Assembly (NCBI GenBank): GCA_903906615.1
Contig: CAIVKT010000250.1
Location: forward strand, 1 to 28,066
Direction of reading: 5' to 3'
DNA length: 28,066 nucleotides
Source: an uncultured Bacteroidota bacterium
GTDB lineage: Bacteria > Bacteroidota > Bacteroidia > Chitinophagales > Chitinophagaceae
Every line of letters starts with the position of its first letter. Position 1 is the first letter of the stretch. This document shows positions 23,508-28,066 of this stretch, piece by piece. The position numbers and the translations under genes were made by a program. The notes under the pieces are model-generated. The model did no database searches, was not told the origin of the DNA, and saw nothing but the letters and a program-made list of their open reading frames with translations.

Positions 23508-23666
23508 ATGAAAAACAATGTACTCCGTATCATAGGACTTTTGCTATTGCTGGTAAGTATCAGCAGCTGCTTCCAGGGCAGGTGGGCCAATTACAGAAGC
23601 CGCAACCACTATGTGCACCGTGGCCACTACAGGCATATGCACGAGCACAGGAACAGGGACTGGTAG
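23508..23666 (+). CDS. Small lipoprotein, His/Arg-rich
   Basis: A 52-codon ORF encodes a basic start (MKNNVLR), a hydrophobic stretch (IIGLLLLLVSISS) and the lipobox ISSC with Cys21, so the product is probably a lipoprotein of about 32 mature residues. The mature part is rich in His, Arg and Tyr (HYVHRGHYRHMHEHRNRDW) and could bind metal or a membrane surface, but no family is recognised. It lies on the plus strand, 98 nt after the GT87 gene, and converges on the M90 peptidase. Confidence 0.65.
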   Translation: MKNNVLRIIGLLLLLVSISSCFQGRWANYRSRNHYVHRGHYRHMHEHRNRDW

Positions 23667-23700
23667 TAGTTAAATTCCGATAGTTAAATTCCGAAATCCA

Positions 23701-23718
23701 TCCCGATAGCTATCGGGA
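23701..23718. repeat. Perfect 18-bp palindrome TCCCGATAGCTATCGGGA
   Basis: The sequence is its own reverse complement. Related copies are at 3234-3247 and 26334-26351, and a degenerate one is near 24616. Confidence 0.75.
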
Positions 23719-23737
23719 CCAAATTCCAAAGCGCGAG

Positions 23738-23782
23738 ACAACCCCAACACTCCCGCAAAAAAAGCCGGAGGGTTGGGGTTGT
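23738..23782. terminator. Long hairpin between convergent genes, probable bidirectional terminator
   Basis: Arms 23738-23756 and 23764-23782 pair over 19 positions with two mismatches, around a loop of seven A. It lies just downstream of the M90 peptidase stop on the minus strand and after the small lipoprotein on the plus strand. Confidence 0.65.
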
Positions 23783-23796
23783 ACATGTTTTTACAA

Positions 23797-24582
23797 CTAT
23801 ACCTCTTTATTTTTTACCGGGGTGAACATTTCTTCAAGCATGGCGTATAGCCCGGGGTGTTTTTCTTTTAATTCGGCGGGGCGCTCAAAGAAGTATTCGG
23901 AGATCACCGCAAAGAACTCGGCATCGTTGGTGGCGCCGTATGAGTTGATGTCGGAGCGGCCTTTTTTTATTTCATTTATGGTGTCGTGTATCAATTTCAC
24001 CCAGGGTATAATGGCGGGGTTAGCGAGCAGGTACTCGGGTATTCCATCGGTAGCGCCATCGGCCTTATCTATCAGGTGGGCAAACTCATGTATCACTGTA
24101 TTATGTCCGTCATGGTCGTTGCTGAAAGACGTGCGCAACGAGGGTTTGGAGAGGATCATCTCGCGGTGCATAGCGCCATCGCCTACCATGCCCAGCACGT
24201 TGCGCTCACCATCATCAGTACTGTATTCTTTACTAAAGGTACCCTTGTACAGCAGCACTTCATTGATGTTATTGTAGCGCCAGTCAGGGAAAGCAAATAT
24301 GGGTATGATGGCGCCGCTGGCTACCAGCACACGGTCGGTATCGTCTACCATTACATCTACGCCTCTTATGGTTACGTAGGATAGAAAATCTTTCACACGG
24401 GCGTCAAAGGTGGCTTTGCCTGCGGCATCAAGGCTGTTGTAGAAGGTTACATGTTGCGCAAGGATGCTGCGTATATCGTCGGGCGGTGTGTAGGCTGTGG
24501 TCTTGCGCTGCATGGCGTTGTAAAAGAAGTATGCTGCGGCGGCAAGCACAACGACACTGATGTAGAACAGGGATGTTGTCAT
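23797..24582 (-). CDS. Zinc metallopeptidase, M90 (MtfA-like) family
   Basis: The 261-residue protein has an N-terminal membrane anchor (about residues 4-22, LFYISVVVLAAAAYFFY) and a peptidase domain with H165-E-F-A-H169 in TVIHEFAHLIDKADG, the zinc-binding HExxH. The third ligand is probably the Glu in DAEFFAVISEYFFE. These motifs, and the preceding IFAFPDWRYNNINEVLLYKGTF region, match the M90 family, whose E. coli member MtfA is a zinc aminopeptidase linked to Mlc control of glucose uptake. The anchor is common in Bacteroidota members. Physiological substrates are unknown. Confidence 0.88.
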   Translation of the reverse strand: MTTSLFYISVVVLAAAAYFFYNAMQRKTTAYTPPDDIRSILAQHVTFYNSLDAAGKATFDARVKDFLSYVTIRGVDVMVDDTDRVLVASGAIIPIFAFPDWRYNNINEVLLYKGTFSKEYSTDDGERNVLGMVGDGAMHREMILSKPSLRTSFSNDHDGHNTVIHEFAHLIDKADGATDGIPEYLLANPAIIPWVKLIHDTINEIKKGRSDINSYGATNDAEFFAVISEYFFERPAELKEKHPGLYAMLEEMFTPVKNKEV

Positions 24583-24716
24583 GGTGCAAAGCTATCGTTA
24601 TAAATTCCAAATCCCATCCGATAGCTACCGGGACAAATTCCAAAGCACAGGATGAGTACTTTTAACGCAAAGGCGCAAAGGTTTCGCAAAGGGCGCAAAG
24701 AGAGGTAGGTAAATAA

Positions 24717-24742
24717 CAAAGCCCCGCGGGTGCGGGGCTTTG
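24717..24742 (-). terminator. Rho-independent terminator of ahcY
   Basis: CAAAGCCCCGC (24717-24727) and GCGGGGCTTTG (24732-24742) make a perfect 11-bp stem with a 4-nt loop. On the minus strand it lies 25 nt after the ahcY stop. The U-tract is weak. Confidence 0.85.
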
Positions 24743-24767
24743 TATGGTATGTTTTGATCTTGTGGTA

Positions 24768-26096
24768 TTAGTACCTGTATTGCTCGGCTTTGTATGGGCC
24801 GGCTTTGGAGAGGCCAAGGTAGTCGGCCTGCTCTGTAGACAACTCTTCGAGCTGGGCGCCAACCTTTTCGAGGTGCAGGCGGGCCACTTTTTCGTCGAGG
24901 TGCTTAGGCAGCACATATACTTTGTTTTCGTAGCGGTCGGTATGGTTCCACAATTCTAATTGCGCCAACACCTGGTTAGTGAAGGATGCGCTCATTACGA
25001 AGCTTGGGTGGCCGGTAGCGCAGCCCAGGTTCACGAGGCGGCCTTCTGCCAGTACGATCACTTCTTTACCGTCAATGCTATACAGGTCTACCTGTGGCTT
25101 GATGGTATCCTTAGTAGCGCCGTAAGCTTCATTGAGCCATGCCATATCTATTTCGATATCGAAGTGGCCTATGTTACAAACGATCGCCTTATCCTTCATA
25201 GCACGGAAGTGCTTTTCAGTGATCAGGTCGCGGCAACCTGAAGCGGTAACAATGATGTCTGCTTCTTTTACTGCGTCTATCATCTTCTTTACTTCGAAGC
25301 CGTCCATAGCTGCCTGCAGTGCGCAGATAGGGTCTATCTCGGTAACGATAACACGGGCGCCGGCGCCGCGCAGCGATTCTGCCGAGCCTTTGCCCACATC
25401 GCCGTAACCGCCTACTACAGCCACTTTACCGGCCATCATCACATCGGTAGCGCGGCGGATAGCATCCACCAGGCTTTCTTTGCAACCGTATTTGTTATCG
25501 AATTTAGATTTAGTAACAGAGTCGTTCACGTTGATAGCAGGAACAGGCAATGTGCCTTTCTGCATACGCTCGTACAGGCGGTGAACGCCGGTAGTCGTTT
25601 CTTCGCTGAGGCCCTTGATGTGCTGTACCAGCTCGGTGTAATGGTCGAGTACAATGTTGGTGAGGTCACCGCCATCGTCCAGTATCATGTTCAGCGGGCG
25701 GTCTTCGCTGCCGAAGAACAATGTCTGCTCGATGCACCAGTCAGCATCGGTAAGGCTCTGGCCTTTCCATGCGAAAACGCCGATACCCGCAGCGGCTATA
25801 GCAGCAGCAGCGTGGTCTTGTGTGGAGAAGATGTTGCAAGAGCTCCAGCGCACTTCTGCACCCAGGTCTACGAGTGTTTCAATCAACACAGCGGTCTGGA
25901 TGGTCATGTGCAGGCAACCCGCTATGCGCGCGCCTTTAAGTGGTTTCTGAGCGCCGTACTCTTTACGGATCGCCATCAATCCCGGCATTTCTGCTTCTGC
26001 CAGCCTTATTTCTTTGCGGCCCCATTCTGCGAGGCTAATGTCCTTAACCTTGTAAGGAAGTTTGAAGTCGATCTGTGAACGAGTCATCGTGCTCAT
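24768..26096 (-). CDS. ahcY: Adenosylhomocysteinase (S-adenosylhomocysteine hydrolase)
   Basis: The 442-residue protein is a full-length SAH hydrolase, which splits S-adenosylhomocysteine into adenosine and homocysteine with bound NAD and keeps methylation reactions running. Visible motifs are the substrate domain ([39 protein letters not shown]), the catalytic [13 protein letters not shown], the NAD loop [18 protein letters not shown], and the C-terminal tail ending YKAEQYRY that closes over NAD of the partner subunit. Start at Met1 or Met4; both are compatible. A TACCTTTG promoter element lies 25 nt upstream and a hairpin terminator follows, so it is monocistronic. Confidence 0.97.
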   Translation of the reverse strand: MSTMTRSQIDFKLPYKVKDISLAEWGRKEIRLAEAEMPGLMAIRKEYGAQKPLKGARIAGCLHMTIQTAVLIETLVDLGAEVRWSSCNIFSTQDHAAAAIAAAGIGVFAWKGQSLTDADWCIEQTLFFGSEDRPLNMILDDGGDLTNIVLDHYTELVQHIKGLSEETTTGVHRLYERMQKGTLPVPAINVNDSVTKSKFDNKYGCKESLVDAIRRATDVMMAGKVAVVGGYGDVGKGSAESLRGAGARVIVTEIDPICALQAAMDGFEVKKMIDAVKEADIIVTASGCRDLITEKHFRAMKDKAIVCNIGHFDIEIDMAWLNEAYGATKDTIKPQVDLYSIDGKEVIVLAEGRLVNLGCATGHPSFVMSASFTNQVLAQLELWNHTDRYENKVYVLPKHLDEKVARLHLEKVGAQLEELSTEQADYLGLSKAGPYKAEQYRY

Positions 26097-26120
26097 AGTT
26101 TATTTTATTAAAATGTGGCG

Positions 26121-26128
26121 CAAAGGTA
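26121..26128 (-). promoter_or_regulatory. -7 promoter element of ahcY
   Basis: On the minus strand this reads TACCTTTG, an exact TAnnTTTG match 24 nt before the ahcY ATG. The short leader leaves no room for a SAH riboswitch. Confidence 0.6.
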
Positions 26129-26147
26129 GGGTATTTATGGTGAATTT

Positions 26148-26235
26148 TAGTAGATAGTAGATAGTCGTTAGTAGATAGTCGTTTGGTTTATTGGGCAGAT
26201 AATCATTAGTATATAGTAGATAGTAGATAGTCGTT
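26148..26235. repeat. Inverted copies of the CTAACGACTATCTAC repeat upstream of ahcY
   Basis: TAGTAGATAGTCGTT occurs three times with extra TAGTAGA units. On the minus strand it reads AACGACTATCTACTA, the same word as the array at 12521-12575. It begins just upstream of the ahcY promoter element. Confidence 0.8.
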
Positions 26236-26311
26236 TGGTGGGTTTTTAGAGGGGATTCTTTAGTATTCAATATATCTATACCCCTATTACACCCAATTCC
26301 CCTGTGCATGT

Positions 26312-26319
26312 TACCTTTA
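26312..26319 (+). promoter_or_regulatory. Possible -7 element of the second thiolase gene
   Basis: TACCTTTA differs by one base from TAnnTTTG and lies 53 nt before the ATG at 26373. Confidence 0.3.
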
Positions 26320-26333
26320 CACCTCACTTTTAG

Positions 26334-26351
26334 TCCCGATGGCTATCGGGA
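26334..26351. repeat. Imperfect palindrome TCCCGATGGCTATCGGGA
   Basis: This is a one-mismatch variant of the palindrome at 23701-23718, lying in the presumed leader of the second thiolase. Confidence 0.65.
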
Positions 26352-26372
26352 TGACTTTTAACTTTTGATTTC

Positions 26373-27578
26373 ATGAAAGACGCATTCATCATAGACGGTA
26401 TACGCACACCAATAGGCAACTTCAGGGGAGCGCTCTCCGGCATCCGCACAGATGACCTGGCAGCCGTGGTGCTTAAAAAGCTTGTAGAACGTAACCCTTC
26501 TATACCTGCTGATGCCATAGACGATGTGATACTGGGCTGTGCCAACCAGGCCGGCGAAGACAACCGCAATGTGGCCCGCATGGCCCTGCTGCTGGCAGGC
26601 CTGCACTGGAGTGTACCCGGCGAAACGGTGAACCGGCTTTGCGCATCGGGCATGTCGGCAATAGTGGCGGCGGCGCAGTCTATCAAGTCGGGCACCAGCG
26701 ATGTATTTATAGCCGGTGGTGTGGAGCATATGACGCGTGGCCCATGGGTGATGTCGAAGGCATCACAGCCCTTCGGGCAGGACTCGCAGATGTTTGATTC
26801 CAGCTTTGGGTGGCGTTTCATCAATCCCCGCATGGAGGCCCTCTATGGCACCGACCCTATGGGCAATACCGCAGAGAACGTAGCAGAGCTATACAACATA
26901 TCCCGCGAAGACCAGGACCTGTTTGCCTACAACTCTCAAATGAAAGCCGCCGCAGCGCAGCAATCCGGCCGACTGGCAGAGGAAATAACACCGGTAGAGA
27001 TAGCAGTAAAAAAAGGCGCATCAACCATTGTAGATAAAGACGAATTCCTGAAGCCGGGCAGCACTATTGAAAAGCTGGGCCAGCTAAAGCCTGCCTTTAA
27101 AAAAGACGGCACCGTAACGGCGGGCAATTCATCCGGCCTCAATGACGGCGCTGCGGCAGTGTTCATAGCCTCCGGCGATGCGGTAAAGAATTACAACCTT
27201 ACACCCAAGGCGCGTATAGTAAGCTCGGCAGTAGTGGGCGTGGAGCCACGCATCATGGGCATAGGCCCGGTGGGCGCTACACAGAAAGCATTGCAACGCG
27301 CGGGCCTTACGCTCAACGACATTGATATAATAGAACTCAACGAAGCCTTTGCCGCGCAAAGCCTCGCCTGCCTGCGCCAACTGGGCATTGCAGACAACGA
27401 CCCACGCGTGAACCCCAACGGTGGCGCTATAGCCATCGGGCATCCACTGGGTATGTCGGGCGCGCGTATTACTTATTCGGCTGCGCTTGAGCTGCAAAAG
27501 CAAAACAAACGCTACGCCCTTGCCACTATGTGCATCGGCGTAGGGCAAGGTTATGCTGTGATCATAGAAAGGGCGTAA
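26373..27578 (+). CDS. Thiolase, 3-oxoadipyl-CoA thiolase-like (PcaF/PaaJ group)
   Basis: The 401-residue thiolase has nucleophile C90 in VNRLCASGMSAI, H357 in IAIGHPLGMSGAR and C387 in ATMCIGVGQG. The GCANQAGEDNRNVARMALLLAGL stretch, the HMTRGPWVMSK segment and the DPMGNTAENVAE motif are typical of the PcaF/PaaJ subgroup, which cleaves 3-oxoadipyl-CoA (or 3-oxo-dehydrosuberyl-CoA) in aromatic and phenylacetate degradation. In Bacteroidota such proteins also serve fatty acid beta-oxidation, and no aromatic-pathway genes are near, so the substrate is not settled. It stands alone between ahcY (divergent) and an antitoxin-like gene. Confidence 0.9.
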   Translation: MKDAFIIDGIRTPIGNFRGALSGIRTDDLAAVVLKKLVERNPSIPADAIDDVILGCANQAGEDNRNVARMALLLAGLHWSVPGETVNRLCASGMSAIVAAAQSIKSGTSDVFIAGGVEHMTRGPWVMSKASQPFGQDSQMFDSSFGWRFINPRMEALYGTDPMGNTAENVAELYNISREDQDLFAYNSQMKAAAAQQSGRLAEEITPVEIAVKKGASTIVDKDEFLKPGSTIEKLGQLKPAFKKDGTVTAGNSSGLNDGAAAVFIASGDAVKNYNLTPKARIVSSAVVGVEPRIMGIGPVGATQKALQRAGLTLNDIDIIELNEAFAAQSLACLRQLGIADNDPRVNPNGGAIAIGHPLGMSGARITYSAALELQKQNKRYALATMCIGVGQGYAVIIERA

Positions 27579-27714
27579 ACAGCCACTATATACCTATGGT
27601 AAGGAGGAAATAATAAATGCCGGGTGTTGAGTAATCTTCCCGATTCCCCTTTCAGATGTCCTGTTTCAAGTGAACTATGCTAAACATCGCGGCGTAATAT
27701 TCTGGCAAATTTCG

Positions 27715-27722
27715 TACATTTG
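27715..27722 (+). promoter_or_regulatory. -7 promoter element of the antitoxin-like gene
   Basis: TACATTTG matches TAnnTTTG, 59 nt before the ATG at 27782. The -33 region is unclear. Confidence 0.45.
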
Positions 27723-27781
27723 ATAGAGGGGGTTGTTTAAATGAAACAGCTAAACACTCCGTCATTAAACTTACAATAACG

Positions 27782-28006
27782 ATGCAGTCTACTTATCATA
27801 TCCGCATAAAAAAAGAATATGCAGCAGAGTTGATCGAGGACCTGGAAAAGGCAGATGCGGTAGAACTACTTGCTGATGGCCGGGAAAGTAATGATATCCC
27901 GCAATGGCAGATGGATGAAGTGAAAAGAAGAATAGACTATTACGATAAAAATCCGCATGAGCTGGTATCGTGGGAAGATGTTCGTAAACGTTTAATCATT
28001 AAGTAA
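27782..28006 (+). CDS. Putative addiction module component (antitoxin-like)
   Basis: The 74-residue protein is charged and helical. Its C-terminal half reads IPQWQMDEVKRRIDYYDKNPHELVSWEDVRKRL, which matches the pattern of the putative addiction module component family (PF09720/TIGR02574): W-Q-x-x-E-V-x-x-R, then N-P-x-E-x-x-x-W-x-x-V. Members usually precede a RelE/ParE-type toxin gene. Here the stop is followed immediately by a hairpin-forming repeat and the window ends 60 nt later, so the partner is either just beyond or missing. The N-terminal part (YHIRIKKEYAAELIEDLEKADAVELL) has no clear DNA-binding motif. Confidence 0.75.
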   Translation: MQSTYHIRIKKEYAAELIEDLEKADAVELLADGRESNDIPQWQMDEVKRRIDYYDKNPHELVSWEDVRKRLIIK

Positions 28007-28017
28007 TGCCATTCGTG

Positions 28018-28053
28018 TCCCCGGAGCGTCTCCGCTCCTTCAGCGGAACTCTC
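28018..28053. repeat. Hairpin-forming repeat at the right edge
   Basis: The arms CCGGAG and CTCCGG enclose a second stem, TCCGC with GCGGA. It begins 12 nt after the antitoxin-like stop codon. An ATG overlapping that stop opens a frame to the window end, but it reads straight through the palindrome and is probably not a gene. Confidence 0.6.
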
Positions 28054-28066
28054 CGGTTCGTGAAGA

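Noticed and set aside
26097..26372. SAH riboswitch in front of ahcY
   Set aside because: The TACCTTTG element lies 24 nt from the start codon, leaving no room for a riboswitch; the upstream DNA is tandem repeat.

Overview
The window looks like the chromosome of a Bacteroidota member, most likely of the Chitinophagaceae type. The basis is a surface protein with a type IX secretion (T9SS) type B sorting domain, a PorX-type regulator, a DUF6089-type outer-membrane barrel, and several TAnnTTTG (-7) promoter elements of the Bacteroidota kind. Gene content is mostly chromosomal housekeeping, separated by repeat-rich intergenic DNA. There is no prophage, no insertion sequence with a transposase, and no CRISPR array.

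Layout. 1-993: right end of a probable lasso-peptide locus, with the tail of an asparagine-synthase-like cyclase, a 49-codon precursor and a convergent PqqD-like (B1/RRE) gene. 1210-3058: DUF47 regulator plus PiT phosphate transporter operon. 3501-7352: a large T9SS surface protein with five Big_2-like repeats, a LamG-like domain and Ig/PKD-like modules. 7662-10140: a nitronate monooxygenase-like flavoenzyme, a pair of unrecognised genes (the upstream one with an ADP-ribosyltransferase-like signature) and a small membrane protein. 10291-11847: PorX. 12033-13448: a GNAT acetyltransferase convergent with a DUF6089 barrel. 13449-14300: dense repeats. 14357-15457: rpsF-rpsR-rplI with a clear promoter and terminator. 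15540-15908: DoxX protein.

15978-17447: an AAA ATPase overlapping by 4 nt a small gene with a TOPRIM-like E...DxD pattern that is split by a frameshift; this is a candidate two-gene defence module of the OLD/PARIS style. 17911-19492: a TetR regulator and an SDR enzyme, each preceded by the same operator-like palindrome (ACAGnnCGnnCTG), then the 5' relic of a second SDR. 19660-20748 is gene-poor and holds palindromic repeats and a degenerate tRNA-like stretch. 20749-27578: acetyl-CoA acetyltransferase, a GT87-like membrane glycosyltransferase, a 52-codon lipoprotein, an M90 (MtfA-like) zinc peptidase, adenosylhomocysteinase, and a 3-oxoadipyl-CoA-type thiolase. 27782-28006: an addiction-module-type antitoxin without a visible toxin.

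The strongest discovery leads are the lasso precursor with an unusually short 13-residue core, the ATPase/TOPRIM-like module, the TetR operator pair, the ART-like gene pair, and several families of dispersed or tandem intergenic repeats that recur within the window. All family assignments come from reading motifs by eye; no database search was run.
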